Part shown: positions 1 through 8,741 of the stretch, piece after piece
How the letters are laid out: the number at the start of each line of letters is the position of its first letter
Numbering within the stretch: position 1 is the first letter of the stretch
Assembly: GCF_016811995.1 (NCBI RefSeq)
Contig: NZ_CP069159.1
Coordinates: 2,294,001-2,358,000 of the forward strand
Length of the DNA stretch: 64,000 bases
Direction of reading: 5' to 3'
Source of the DNA: Citrobacter sp. R56
GTDB lineage: Bacteria > Pseudomonadota > Gammaproteobacteria > Enterobacterales > Enterobacteriaceae
Notes under the pieces: generated by a model
Database searches by the model: none
Told to the model about the DNA's origin: nothing
The model's input: only the letters and a program-made list of their open reading frames with translations
Program-made: the position numbers and the translations under genes

Positions 1-602
1 CGGTTTACATCAGCGGCATCGGTAAAGAGAGCGTTGTCTGGGTGGTCGATGGTGAATCCATCAAACTGAAAACCACCATCCAGAATACCGGCAAGATGAG
101 CACCGGTCTGGCTGTCGACAGTAAAGCAGGGCGTTTGTATACCACGAACGCCGATGGCGAATTCATCACCATTGATACCGCTGATAATAAAATTCTGAGC
201 CGCAAGAAATTGCTGGACGACGGTAAAGAGCACTTCTTTATTAACCTGAGTCTGGACACGGCCGGGCACCGCGCGTTTATCACCGATTCGAAAGCGGCGG
301 AAGTGTTAGTGATTGATACGCGTGACGGCAAAGTGCTGGCAAAAGTGGCGGCGCCTGAATCGCTGGCGGTGCTCTTCAACCCTGCGCGTAACGAAGCCTA
401 CGTCACCCATCGTCAGGCCGGTAAAGTTAGCGTGATTGACGCGAAGCGCTACAACGTCGTGAAGACGTTTGACACGCCAACCTTCCCGAATAGCCTCGCG
501 CTTTCTGCCGATGGAAAAACCCTCTACGTGAGCGTTAAACAAAAATCGACTCGCGAGCAGGAAGCCACCCAGCCAGATGATGTGATCCGTATCGCACTAT
601 AA
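1..602 (+). CDS. yncE: YncE, periplasmic beta-propeller protein (3' part only)
   Basis: Only the C-terminal ~200 residues are present; the reading frame is open to the window edge (first complete codon at base 3) and ends with TAA at 600-602. The protein shows the repeated blade pattern of YVTN/NHL-type propellers, for example VDSKAGRLYTTNADG, RDGKVLAKVAAPESLAVLFN and ALSADGKTLYVSVKQ, each pairing a strand-rich hydrophobic stretch with a D-G-K turn. E. coli YncE is an exported seven-bladed propeller that is iron-repressed and binds DNA in vitro; its role is unclear. The gene lies just upstream of ansP as in E. coli, which supports the name. The signal peptide and first blades are outside the window. 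Confidence 0.9.
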   Translation, partial: VYISGIGKESVVWVVDGESIKLKTTIQNTGKMSTGLAVDSKAGRLYTTNADGEFITIDTADNKILSRKKLLDDGKEHFFINLSLDTAGHRAFITDSKAAEVLVIDTRDGKVLAKVAAPESLAVLFNPARNEAYVTHRQAGKVSVIDAKRYNVVKTFDTPTFPNSLALSADGKTLYVSVKQKSTREQEATQPDDVIRIAL

Positions 603-608
603 TCCCCA

Positions 609-640
609 ACAGGAGAGGGAAATCCTCTCCTGTCTTTCCT
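609..640 (+). terminator. Probable rho-independent terminator of yncE
   Basis: Perfect 10-bp stem ACAGGAGAGG/CCTCTCCTGT with a 5-base loop, 7 bases after the yncE stop. It is followed by a pyrimidine-rich CTTTCCT tail rather than a clean T run. Confidence 0.65.
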
Positions 641-742
641 CCCACAAGCCGACATGCCTCGTTACACCCCGCAAGTAGCCTGGTCAACATCAGGGAATTA
701 CACTACCGGCACGTTTGGATGATTGAAAAATACAGGAATATT

Positions 743-964
743 ATGAAGAAGCCACTTATGTGCCTTTGCGCGGGCGTTATGCTTTTCACTCTGGCGGGTT
801 GCACCACCGATTACGTCATGACGACGAAACAGGGGAAAACCATTGTGATTCAGGGTAAACCAAAGTTGGATAAAGAGACGGGAATGACCAGTTACACCGA
901 TCAGGACGGCAATAAGCGGGAAATTAACAGCAATGACGTTGCTGAGCTTATCGAAGCGAATTAA
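743..964 (+). CDS. Small YgdI/YgdR-like (DUF903) lipoprotein
   Basis: A 73-residue predicted outer-membrane lipoprotein. The N-terminus MKKPLMCLCAGVMLFTLAGC is a classical lipoprotein signal with lipobox LAGC; Cys20 would be the lipidated residue. The mature part has the DUF903 pattern seen in E. coli YgdI and YgdR: YVMTTKQGKTIVIQGKP, then a TGMTSYTDQDGNKREIN stretch, predicted to fold as a small SH3-like beta barrel. An upstream in-frame ATG at 719 would add eight residues ahead of the signal peptide and is less likely. The gene stands alone between yncE and the convergent ansP. The family is known, but its cellular role is not. Confidence 0.85.
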   Translation: MKKPLMCLCAGVMLFTLAGCTTDYVMTTKQGKTIVIQGKPKLDKETGMTSYTDQDGNKREINSNDVAELIEAN

Positions 965-973
965 TTTCGCTCA

Positions 974-997
974 GCCGGAACGTGCTGTCCGGCTTTT
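974..997 (+). terminator. Rho-independent terminator of the small lipoprotein gene
   Basis: GCCGGA...TCCGGC stem with a short loop followed by TTTT, starting 10 bases after the stop at 964. Confidence 0.75.
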
Positions 998-1002
998 CGC
1001 CA

Positions 1003-1032
1003 ATGCCCGGTAAACGTTGCGTCACCGGGCAT
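1003..1032. repeat. Stem-loop between convergent genes, REP-like
   Basis: ATGCCCGGT/ACCGGGCAT inverted repeat 10 bases past the ansP stop. A related hairpin sharing the GCCCGGTGACG core on the minus strand lies at about 33700-33728 beyond maeA. It could end ansP transcription or be a degenerate REP unit. Confidence 0.5.
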
Positions 1033-1042
1033 CCAACACAAA

Positions 1043-2533
1043 TTATCGCTGATCCGCTGTTGCTTCTTTGAGCGCAGCATCTTCTGAAACGCCCGGTGCA
1101 TGACGGTGAATTTCCGCAACGCGGTTACGTACGCCAAACCAACCGGCAACCAGCATAATCGCAATCAACGGCAGGGAAGCGATGGTCCAGGTTCCGTTAG
1201 GATAGTCAAACGCCATCAACACCAGCACGCTAAGCAGGAACAGCAGGGTGAGCCAGGAGGTGAACGGCGCGCCCGGCATTTTGAAGCTGACGTCTGCCGC
1301 TTTACCTTCTTTAATCGCCTTACGCAGACGCATCTGGCAGACCACGATGAATCCCCACGACGCAATAATACCCAGCGATGCAAAGTTCAGCACGATCTCA
1401 AAGACCTGAGAAGGAACCAGATAATTAAGCAATACGCCGAAAATGTAGACGAACAGCGTCGCCAGAATTCCGGCATACGGCACCTGTTGACGGCTCATTT
1501 TCGCCATAAATTTAGGCGCAGAACCGCCCATCGACATCGAGCGCAAAATACGTCCGGTGCAGTACAGACCTGAATTGAGGCTGGAGAGCGCCGCGGTCAA
1601 TACCACGATGTTCATGATGCTGCCGACATAAGGCACGCCCAGTTTTGAGAAAAAGGTCACGAACGGACTCTGGCCTGCCTGATAGGCGTTCCACGGCAGC
1701 AACAGCACCAGCAGTACCACCGATCCGACGTAGAACAGACCAATCCGCCAGATCACGCTGTTAATCGCTTTTGGCACCATGGTTTGCGGATCTTTGCATT
1801 CCCCGGCCGCTGTCCCCACCATCTCAACGGAGGCAAAAGCAAACACCACGCCTTGCACCAGCACCAGTGCTGGCAGCAGACCGTGCGGGAAGAATCCACC
1901 GTTATCGGTGATCAAATGAAACCCGGTAGTGTTGCCATCCAGCGGTTGGCCTGATCCTAAAAAGACGGTACCGACTACCAGAAAAACCACAATCGCCAGC
2001 ACTTTGACCAGCGCAAACCAGAACTCCATCTCGGCAAACCACTTTACGCCGATCATGTTCATGGTGCCGACAATCGCCAGCGCGCCGAGGGCGAAGACCC
2101 ACTGTGGAACATCCCCGAAAGCACCCCAGTAATGCATGTACAGCGCCACGGCGGTGATATCGACGATCCCGGTCATTGCCCAGTTGATGAAGTACATCCA
2201 GCCTGCGACAAAAGCCGCTTTTTCACCCAAAAATTCACGGGCATAGGAGACAAAGCTCCCACTGGTAGGGCGATGGAGCACCAGTTCGCCCAATGCACGA
2301 AGAATAAAAAACGAGAAAATACCACACACCAGATACACCAGCGCCAGCGCAGGACCAGCCATCTGTAAACGTGCGCCTGCGCCTAAAAAGAGGCCGGTGC
2401 CAATCGCGCCGCCAATGGCAATCATTTGAACCTGGCGGTTCCCCATCGCCTTGTGATACCCCTCCTCGTGGGTATTCAACCAGCGTCGTTTCGCAGCGTG
2501 TTGCTCAAGTGAGCTTGCGTTGTCTGTTTTCAT
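1043..2533 (-). CDS. ansP: L-asparagine permease AnsP
   Basis: A 496-residue inner-membrane amino acid transporter of the APC superfamily (AAT family), taking up L-asparagine by proton symport. The start MKTDNASSLEQ at 2533 gives a length close to E. coli AnsP; the frame is open further upstream (to 2983), but that part has no transporter character. The N-terminal signature QMIAIGGAIGTGLFLGAG (about residues 36-53) is typical of the family, followed by about 12 hydrophobic helices, a conserved internal NMIGVKWFAEMEFWFALVKV segment and a short charged C-terminus. The gene lies between yncE and yncG as in E. coli. It is transcribed alone and divergently from yncG. Confidence 0.95.
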   Translation of the reverse strand: MKTDNASSLEQHAAKRRWLNTHEEGYHKAMGNRQVQMIAIGGAIGTGLFLGAGARLQMAGPALALVYLVCGIFSFFILRALGELVLHRPTSGSFVSYAREFLGEKAAFVAGWMYFINWAMTGIVDITAVALYMHYWGAFGDVPQWVFALGALAIVGTMNMIGVKWFAEMEFWFALVKVLAIVVFLVVGTVFLGSGQPLDGNTTGFHLITDNGGFFPHGLLPALVLVQGVVFAFASVEMVGTAAGECKDPQTMVPKAINSVIWRIGLFYVGSVVLLVLLLPWNAYQAGQSPFVTFFSKLGVPYVGSIMNIVVLTAALSSLNSGLYCTGRILRSMSMGGSAPKFMAKMSRQQVPYAGILATLFVYIFGVLLNYLVPSQVFEIVLNFASLGIIASWGFIVVCQMRLRKAIKEGKAADVSFKMPGAPFTSWLTLLFLLSVLVLMAFDYPNGTWTIASLPLIAIMLVAGWFGVRNRVAEIHRHAPGVSEDAALKEATADQR

Positions 2534-2863
2534 TACGTTACCTGTTAGCCTGTCTGTCCGAAGGAACGCAGCTTGCCGTACCGCTGGCGACTCAAACGAT
2601 TGCTTCGCTGCATGCCACTCATCTTTTCCCGTTATTCTGGGTAGGGATAAACATGGGTGGCGCAGCATCCTACCTGCTAATTTTTTTTGACGCAAAACCA
2701 ATGCATAAGAATTCATGAAGTCAGAACAGGCAGGGGATGGCCTCGATTCAGCCAGTGGGTATTTTTGCGATAATGACCGCGGTTTTAGCCCGTATTCTCG
2801 GGCTGGAACCTGCAACTGACCAGGCTGTTCTACACTTAGCGTTTTACGCACGCTGGAGGCAGT
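2534..2863. other. Divergent intergenic region ansP/yncG
   Basis: 330 bases without a convincing gene. It must hold the promoters of both flanking genes. It contains an AT-rich run near 2680-2720. I could not identify a specific operator with confidence. Confidence 0.5.
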
Positions 2864-3481
2864 ATGATGACTGTTTATGGTGTACCCGGTTGGGGATCGG
2901 CAATCAGCGAGGTCATGCTGACCCTGGCTGAAATCCCGTATAAATTTGTCGATGTCACCGGTTTCGATGACGAGGGACCGCAACGCGATTTATTGAAAAC
3001 ACGTAATCCGCTGTGCCAGGTGCCGACGCTGGTACTGGAAAATGGCGACATCATGACGGAAACCGCAGCCATCGCGCTGATGATCCTCGATCGTCGTCCC
3101 GATCTCGCGCCCTCTATCCATCACCCGGAACGGCAACAGTTCCAGCGTCTGCTCATCTGGCTGGTGGCGAATGTGTATCCCACTTTTACCTATGCCGATT
3201 ATCCTGAGCGCTGGACCACAGACGCGCCTTTGCAGCTGAAAACATCGTGCCTGGAACACCGCAAATCGCTCTATCTCTGGCTAAACGATCGGCTCATTGC
3301 CGAACCGTACGCCTTTGGCGAACAGCTCACGCTGCTGGATTGCTACCTGGGCGTGATGCGCAGTTGGGGGCCAGGCCATGACTGGTTTCAGGAACATACG
3401 CCGAACATTAGCGCGATTGCCGATGCGGTATGCCAGATACCGCAGCTGCGAACGGTGCTGAAAAACAATGAAATTATCTGA
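2864..3481 (+). CDS. yncG: YncG, glutathione S-transferase-like protein
   Basis: A 205-residue soluble GST homologue, the same length as E. coli YncG. The N-terminus MMTVYGVPGWGSAISEVMLTLAEIPY has the thioredoxin-fold beta-alpha-beta start, and NPLCQVPTLVLENGDIMTETAAI (about residues 48-70) contains the cis-proline VPT motif and the E-T/S pair that binds the glutathione gamma-glutamyl group. The C-terminal half is helical, with FGEQLTLLDCYLGVM matching the N-capping box of GST domain 2. A GGAGG ribosome-binding site precedes tandem ATGs at 2864 and 2867. The substrate is unknown. Confidence 0.88.
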   Translation: MMTVYGVPGWGSAISEVMLTLAEIPYKFVDVTGFDDEGPQRDLLKTRNPLCQVPTLVLENGDIMTETAAIALMILDRRPDLAPSIHHPERQQFQRLLIWLVANVYPTFTYADYPERWTTDAPLQLKTSCLEHRKSLYLWLNDRLIAEPYAFGEQLTLLDCYLGVMRSWGPGHDWFQEHTPNISAIADAVCQIPQLRTVLKNNEII

Positions 3482-3488
3482 AAGTCAT

Positions 3489-3516
3489 AAAAGCGGCACA
3501 GTGCTTTGCCGCTTTT
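3489..3516 (+). terminator. Terminator of yncG
   Basis: AAAAGCGGCA/TGCCGCTTTT perfect 10-bp stem with an 8-base loop, 7 bases after the stop; A tracts on one side and T tracts on the other make it potentially bidirectional. Confidence 0.8.
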
Positions 3517-3651
3517 ACATTTCGAGGTAATAACAATTTTACCGACCTGTTCGTTGGCTGATCGTATTGACCAGATATAGGGAAAAGATGTCATTATTGA
3601 TATTGGATTTCATTTGGTAGAACGGAAATCCCCCTGATCGGATGCAGGAAA

Positions 3652-4623
3652 TCAGGGGTAAAATGATAAATCCAATTTTTCTCCCTGCCATTTTGAATGG
3701 ATAAGAAATGTCTCCCAGGTTCGGGTTGCTGGAAAGACGTTTCGGCTCCAGTGTAGATCCCTGTATTTTGAAAAATAGCCATAGCTAACCGCATATTCTG
3801 TCATCCCGGTCAGTTCATCGACCAGACCGTTATTTTCGGCGAATGCCGGAAAGAGATGAAGCAACTCATCACGCCTAACAGCCGAACGATAAACTGCTTT
3901 TTTTCCTGTGACCTTGCTAAAGGTTTCAACCATTTCGCGTGGCGTCAGCATTTCCCCAATGACGGGAAGCGTCTGCCCGGCATAAGTTTCGCGGTTATCG
4001 AACATTTCCAGTACCGCTGGCCCGGTCGAGGTGAGCGGGTCGACAAAAGGGGCTCGAAACTCCTCAGGTAAATAGATAGGAAACACCAGATCTTCACCTT
4101 CCTGGCGCGGCTGATAATATTCAAGCAGATTGGTATAGAAAAAAGCCATTTGAATAAACGAACTACTCATCGGAAGGGTACGAATATATTCTTCGATTTT
4201 GCCTTTATCGGTAAAATGTGGAACCCATAATTTCCCTGATGTTATTTTTTCAACATTCTCCAGACTGCTAAAAACAACGTGTTCAACACCGGCGTTCAGC
4301 GCTGCATCTGCCAGTCGTTTTCCCAACGCCAGCTCAATGGTTTCTGTCCTTGTAGCATCAGGAACGACACCAGGCGTCATTAGGAAAACACCGGTTGCCC
4401 CATTAAATGCGGCGACGAGGGTATTCTCATGAGCCGATTCTACGTTCACCTCGCTAAGTTCGGCACCCAGTCGCTGCAGTTCCTGCGCTGCCGGGGATTG
4501 TGTGTTACGGGTTAAAGCCCGCACACGATAACGCTGGCTTTGTAGCAGGGTGCGTGTGACGCTGCGACCCTGTTTACTCAGTGCGCCGACAACGGCTATC
4601 AGCGGCTTGTTGTCTGACAACAT
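3652..4623 (-). CDS. NmrA-family NAD(P)-binding protein
   Basis: A 323-residue atypical short-chain dehydrogenase of the NmrA/HSCARG type. The N-terminal dinucleotide-binding segment IAVVGALSKQGRSV (about residues 8-21) has the GxxxKQG form of these proteins. Further family features are VRALTRN after beta-2, VFLMTPGV at beta-4, and VEHVVFSSLENVEKITSG near the active-site region. The ATG at 4623 is chosen because CTCAGGAG lies just upstream. NmrA-like proteins act as NAD(P)-dependent reductases or redox sensors; the substrate cannot be told from sequence. It is divergent from the LysR gene at 4720 with about 96 bases between, the arrangement expected if that regulator controls it. Confidence 0.8.
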   Translation of the reverse strand: MLSDNKPLIAVVGALSKQGRSVTRTLLQSQRYRVRALTRNTQSPAAQELQRLGAELSEVNVESAHENTLVAAFNGATGVFLMTPGVVPDATRTETIELALGKRLADAALNAGVEHVVFSSLENVEKITSGKLWVPHFTDKGKIEEYIRTLPMSSSFIQMAFFYTNLLEYYQPRQEGEDLVFPIYLPEEFRAPFVDPLTSTGPAVLEMFDNRETYAGQTLPVIGEMLTPREMVETFSKVTGKKAVYRSAVRRDELLHLFPAFAENNGLVDELTGMTEYAVSYGYFSKYRDLHWSRNVFPATRTWETFLIHSKWQGEKLDLSFYP

Positions 4624-4719
4624 TTTACTCTCCTGAGGGTTCTGAAAGGGAATGATTGCATTATGAAAACAGATAAGGGATAAGTGAAATCGATTAACTT
4701 TTGCCAAGGAATCCATTGA

Positions 4720-5652
4720 GTGGATACCAAAAAATTAGATCTGAACCTGTTGCTAACGCTGGAGGCGCTACTCGCCGAACTGAATGTGACCAAAGCCGCA
4801 GAACGATTGCATCTGAGTCAACCGGCAGTAAGCGCTCAGCTCAACCGGCTAAGGACTTTGTTTCGCGATCCGCTGCTGATCCCGGGGCGAAGAGGAATGA
4901 TACCGACGGCAAAGGCGCTTGAGCTGATGGTTCCACTCAGCGAAGCGCTAGAAAAGATCCGCTTTACTCTCAATACACAAGACGAATTTACGCCAGAAGA
5001 CTCCGCGTTGACGGCAACACTCTCTTGTACGGATTACATCCAGGTAGCGCTGATCAAGCCGCTCATTAATGTCCTTAGGGAGGTTGCTCCTGGGATACGC
5101 ATCGCCATTCGCAATTACGATCCGCGACAGTCGGCATATCAACTGGTAGCAGGGCAAACGGATTTGGTTATTGCCACGCCGGAAACCGCCTATCCGTCTT
5201 TACGAACTCAGCATCTGTTTTATGAAACCTATGTGCTGGTCGGGAGTGCAGGGCATACCGCACTAAAGGAAAAACTGACTATGGAGGAATTTTGCCAACT
5301 TGAGCATATTATTGTTTCACCGGTTGGCGGTGGGTTTACCACCCCTGTTGACGAACTGCTTGCCGAATCGGGACTAAAGCGCAACATTGTGCTCTCTGCT
5401 GCCTCGTTCCTGTTTATTCCGGCGATGGTCGCGACCAGTCGTTTAGTTGCTCTGGTTCCCCGACGTTTTATGCAAGAATCGTTCAATCAACTCTCAGTCG
5501 TAGAAGTGCCATGGTTAAAAGAGCGTTTTGAAGTCAGCCTCATATGGCATGAGCGTAACCATGGGCATGTGGGCTATCGCTGGCTCAGAGAGCTGATTTT
5601 AAAACTCAGCAAAGATGAGAACATATCTTCACTTCCCTCACATAATGAATAA
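4720..5652 (+). CDS. LysR-family transcriptional regulator, divergent to the NmrA-like gene
   Basis: A 310-residue regulator with an N-terminal winged helix-turn-helix ([29 protein letters not shown], about residues 17-45) and a C-terminal LysR substrate-binding domain. The [10 protein letters not shown] start and the [20 protein letters not shown] end resemble the NodD/PcpR-like branch. The start is GTG at 4720: the preceding in-frame codon is TGA, and AAGGA lies 9 bases upstream. It probably regulates the adjacent divergent dehydrogenase gene and its own expression; this is inferred from position. pptA follows after 10 bases, so the two may be cotranscribed. Confidence 0.85.
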   Translation: MDTKKLDLNLLLTLEALLAELNVTKAAERLHLSQPAVSAQLNRLRTLFRDPLLIPGRRGMIPTAKALELMVPLSEALEKIRFTLNTQDEFTPEDSALTATLSCTDYIQVALIKPLINVLREVAPGIRIAIRNYDPRQSAYQLVAGQTDLVIATPETAYPSLRTQHLFYETYVLVGSAGHTALKEKLTMEEFCQLEHIIVSPVGGGFTTPVDELLAESGLKRNIVLSAASFLFIPAMVATSRLVALVPRRFMQESFNQLSVVEVPWLKERFEVSLIWHERNHGHVGYRWLRELILKLSKDENISSLPSHNE

Positions 5653-5662
5653 GGAGCCTGCT

Positions 5663-5890
5663 ATGCCGCACGTCGATATCAAATGTTTTCCCCGCGAACT
5701 GAATGACGATGAGAAAACCGCACTGGCCAAGGACATTACCGCCGTTATCGTTCGTCACCTGCAAAGTAAAGAGAGTTCGGTGAGCGTGGCGCTAAACGAA
5801 ATCCAACCCGCAGAGTGGAAAGCGGTCTGGGACGCGGAGATCGCCCCCCAGATGGATACACTGATCAAAAAACCGGGCTACAGCATGTAA
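5663..5890 (+). CDS. pptA: PptA, 4-oxalocrotonate tautomerase family enzyme
   Basis: A 75-residue tautomerase of the 4-OT superfamily, equivalent to E. coli PptA (YdcE). After removal of Met1 the catalytic Pro1 ([21 protein letters not shown]) becomes N-terminal and acts as the general base. The EIQPAEW and LIKKPGYSM segments match the family's C-terminal half. An AAGGAG ribosome-binding site lies at 5651-5656. E. coli PptA tautomerises phenylpyruvate-type substrates in vitro; the physiological substrate is unknown. It follows the LysR gene directly, with yddH and nhoA beyond the cyclase as in E. coli. Confidence 0.9.
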   Translation: MPHVDIKCFPRELNDDEKTALAKDITAVIVRHLQSKESSVSVALNEIQPAEWKAVWDAEIAPQMDTLIKKPGYSM

Positions 5891-5894
5891 CCGG

Positions 5895-7007
5895 CTAGCG
5901 TGACCAACGATTCCGCCCGGCCTGTTTTGCCCGATACAGTGCGGCGTCGGCCTCTGCAATCGTCTGTTCAGCCGTTTTATCTTTCGCTGAACAGGCGATA
6001 CCCTGACTTACCGTGACGTTGTCACTTACCGTTGACGCGGAGTGGGGGATTGCCGCTGTCTCCAGACCGGCTTTGATTCTGGCGGCCACCTGCTCAGCCT
6101 CCGGTAGCGACGCGCCAAACAGCACTACCGCAAACTCCTCGCCGCCGTAGCGCGCAACCACATCTTCCGGACTACGCACCGACTGCATCAACACTTCCGC
6201 CACCTGCGCCAGGCAGGCATCGCCTTTCGGGTGTCCGTAGGTATCGTTGTAGCGTTTAAAGAAATCGACGTCGAGCATCAGCAGTGTGAATGCGCTGTCA
6301 TTGGCGGTAGCGCTGTGCAGCACATCCTCCAGCGCGCGTCGGTTTGCCGCGCCGGTCAGCGCGTCTCGGTGCGCGAGGGCGTCAAGGCGAGAAATGAGCA
6401 CGTTGTTATGTTGGTTCTGATACCAGGCTTCATCGAACCAGCGAAGCAGGATGACGCGCCCGCCAAGCATAATCAGCGTGAAGATGACCCAAACGACCGC
6501 AAAGTGGGGATTGATCCCGTGGTTAAGCACAACGCTTGCCACCGGCACCGTGAACCACAGCGGTATCACGTAGGAAAGCAAAGTCGGGGTGTGAAAATAG
6601 AGCGCCACGACGGCACTGAGCAGCAAGATGGAACACAGTGGATAGGCAACCGGTAATTGCCACTGGTCGATGAACGAGTAGATGCACAAGGACCAGAGCA
6701 GGCTCAGCAGTACTAGCAAACCCTGATTCAGCCACGATTTTCGCCGTGGCGAGAAAATCAGGATGACGCTGATCAGCACAATTCCCATCACCGCGCTGTC
6801 GATGGACTGGAGGAGGCTTATCTTCGCCTGATACAGGGTATCCGCATCAGTAAACAGGGCGCGACGGAAAAGGATCATCAACGCAAAGCTGATGTTCACA
6901 AAAGCGAACCACGGCAGGCTGATCGCCATTCCGCGTTCAACCATATCTTCACGTTTGGCCCAGATGGTATAGGCAGGTTTTCTATTATTTGGCGTCATAA
7001 ACTTCAT
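5895..7007 (-). CDS. Membrane-anchored diguanylate cyclase (GGDEF domain)
   Basis: A 370-residue protein with about six transmembrane helices (roughly residues 32-186) and a C-terminal GGDEF domain from about 205. The domain contains DALTGAANRRALED, MLDVDFFKRYNDTYGHPKGD and the active-site signature RYGGEEF (residues 286-292), so it should convert two GTP to cyclic-di-GMP. The inhibitory I-site RxxD expected just upstream reads SPED, so product inhibition may be lost. I do not recognise it as one of the named E. coli cyclases, and E. coli K-12 has no gene here between pptA and yddH. It is convergent with pptA, with only 4 bases between the stops. Confidence 0.88.
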   Translation of the reverse strand: MKFMTPNNRKPAYTIWAKREDMVERGMAISLPWFAFVNISFALMILFRRALFTDADTLYQAKISLLQSIDSAVMGIVLISVILIFSPRRKSWLNQGLLVLLSLLWSLCIYSFIDQWQLPVAYPLCSILLLSAVVALYFHTPTLLSYVIPLWFTVPVASVVLNHGINPHFAVVWVIFTLIMLGGRVILLRWFDEAWYQNQHNNVLISRLDALAHRDALTGAANRRALEDVLHSATANDSAFTLLMLDVDFFKRYNDTYGHPKGDACLAQVAEVLMQSVRSPEDVVARYGGEEFAVVLFGASLPEAEQVAARIKAGLETAAIPHSASTVSDNVTVSQGIACSAKDKTAEQTIAEADAALYRAKQAGRNRWSR

Positions 7008-7106
7008 ACATACGTAAAACGGGCGGAAAGTCCCGCCCCCAGAGAGTGTGAATTAGGGTGTAATAACCGTGGAGCAGAATTCAACTTTATCCTTAACGTG
7101 AGGCGT

Positions 7107-7676
7107 TCATCCCGCCGTGACCCGTTTCCCGCTGGTGATAAAGGTTCCGGCGCCTAAATGGTGCAGGGTATTGAGCTTGTCGTCGTCAAATTGCCAGCGA
7201 CCTTCCACAAAGGCGCGTTCGTCGGCAGAGGCCGAGACGACTTCGCCAAACAGTGTATCGTATTTCTCTTGCGCGGACGTCGCAGGCAACAACCGGCACT
7301 CCATCCAGGCCAGACATTTTTCTTCAATCATCGGCAATCCGAGCACCGGGCCTTTCACCACCGGGATCCCGTAGCAGTTGAATTTGTCTTCCACACGTCC
7401 TGAAACGCTGCCGACCGCATAGGTCCAGTTGGTGGCGGCCACTCCCGGAACCACAATGCCAAACATGCCGCTACGCTCAATCAGTTCGCGCGACCAGGTA
7501 CTTTTGTCGACCACAATTGCGATACGGGGTGGCTCAAATTCGACCGGCATGGACCACGCCGCCGCCATGACGTTACGTCGTTCAGTGTGACTGTCCCGAC
7601 AGGTGATCAGAATCGTCGGGCCATGATTTAACAGACGGCAAGCATGCGTTAACTCAACAGGGCGAAAATGGCTCAT
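7107..7676 (-). CDS. yddH: YddH, flavin reductase-like FMN-binding protein
   Basis: A 189-residue protein of the flavin reductase-like/split-barrel FMN-binding family. The N-terminal half reads LNHGPTILITCRDSHTERRNVMAAAWSMPVEFEPPRIAIVVDKSTWSRELI, the typical layout in which the T/S-rich turns bind FMN phosphate. The central WTYAVGSVSGR segment also fits. It sits between pptA and nhoA, the position of yddH in E. coli, and is divergent from nhoA. The partner reaction is unknown. Confidence 0.85.
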   Translation of the reverse strand: MSHFRPVELTHACRLLNHGPTILITCRDSHTERRNVMAAAWSMPVEFEPPRIAIVVDKSTWSRELIERSGMFGIVVPGVAATNWTYAVGSVSGRVEDKFNCYGIPVVKGPVLGLPMIEEKCLAWMECRLLPATSAQEKYDTLFGEVVSASADERAFVEGRWQFDDDKLNTLHHLGAGTFITSGKRVTAG

Positions 7677-7834
7677 GGCAGTTCCTCAGAAAGATGAAAA
7701 CGTAACGGGAATAGTATTGATATTAACGGGATTAGCGATTTTGTCGCCCCGTTGTCGCTATTCACCGCACAAAATCGCCTGTGCAACAATAAAAATACGT
7801 TATAAATACAGGACGCTATCAACAGGAACGCCTT

Positions 7835-8680
7835 ATGACGCCTTTTTTACACGCTTATTTTTCCCGCCTGGGTTGGTCAGCCACGGCGGCGGTCAACATC
7901 GATACCCTGCGGGCGCTGCATTTAAATCACAACAGCGCCATCGTGTTTGAAAACCTTGATGTGTTGCTACCCCGCGAGATACAGCTTGACGATCAATCGC
8001 TGGAAGAAAAACTGATCGTTGCACGTCGTGGCGGATATTGTTTCGAACAGAATGGTGTTTTTGAACGGGCGTTACGTGAGATTGGATTTACCGTCCGCAG
8101 TTTGCTGGGAAGAGTGGTACTGGCGAATCCGGCAAGTATGCCGCCGCGCACGCATCGCCTGTTACTGGTTGAGTTAGAGGGCGAACAGTGGATCGGCGAC
8201 GTGGGATTCGGTGGGCAAACGCTGACCGCGCCAATCCGGTTACAGGCCGATCTTGAACAAAAAACGCCTCACGGGGAATACCGTCTGGTCCAGGAAGGCG
8301 AAGAGTGGATTTTGCAGTTCCGCCATCACGATCACTGGCAACCCATGTACCGTTTCGATCTCGGCATTCAGCATCACAGCGATTATGTGATGGGTAACTT
8401 CTGGTCGGCGCACTGGCCGCAATCGCATTTCCGTCACCATCTGTTGATGTGTCGCCATCTGCCGGACGGCGGAAAACTGACGTTAACCAACTTTCACTTT
8501 ACCCACTACCAGGATGGTCACGCGATAGAGCAGATCAATTTGCCCGATGTGGCCAGTCTGTACGCGCTGTTGCAGACGCGGTTTGGACTGGGCGTTGACG
8601 ATGCGAAGCACGGTTTTACCGAGGCGGAACTGACGGCGGTGATGTCCGCCTTTGATACCCATCCGGAAGCAGGAAAATAA
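7835..8680 (+). CDS. nhoA: Arylamine N-acetyltransferase (NhoA)
   Basis: A 281-residue cytosolic enzyme that moves acetyl from acetyl-CoA to arylamines and N-hydroxyarylamines by a ping-pong mechanism. The catalytic triad is visible: Cys69 in RRGGYCFEQN, His in RTHRLLLVE (about residue 107) and Asp in GDVGFGG (about residue 122). Length and order match E. coli/Salmonella NhoA (NAT). The frame is preceded by a CAACAGGAACGCCTT leader with an AGGA ribosome-binding site. It is divergent from yddH. In E. coli yddE follows directly; here an inserted gene and mobile fragment separate them. Confidence 0.95.
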   Translation: MTPFLHAYFSRLGWSATAAVNIDTLRALHLNHNSAIVFENLDVLLPREIQLDDQSLEEKLIVARRGGYCFEQNGVFERALREIGFTVRSLLGRVVLANPASMPPRTHRLLLVELEGEQWIGDVGFGGQTLTAPIRLQADLEQKTPHGEYRLVQEGEEWILQFRHHDHWQPMYRFDLGIQHHSDYVMGNFWSAHWPQSHFRHHLLMCRHLPDGGKLTLTNFHFTHYQDGHAIEQINLPDVASLYALLQTRFGLGVDDAKHGFTEAELTAVMSAFDTHPEAGK

Positions 8681-8741
8681 TTGTGCAAGTCTCCGCCGAA
8701 GAGCCATGCCCTCCGGCGGATTGACCTGATGACGAGGACCT

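Noticed and set aside
2534-2983. N-terminal extension of ansP to 2983
   Set aside because: The additional 150 residues lack transporter character, overlap the yncG start and are absent from known AnsP proteins.
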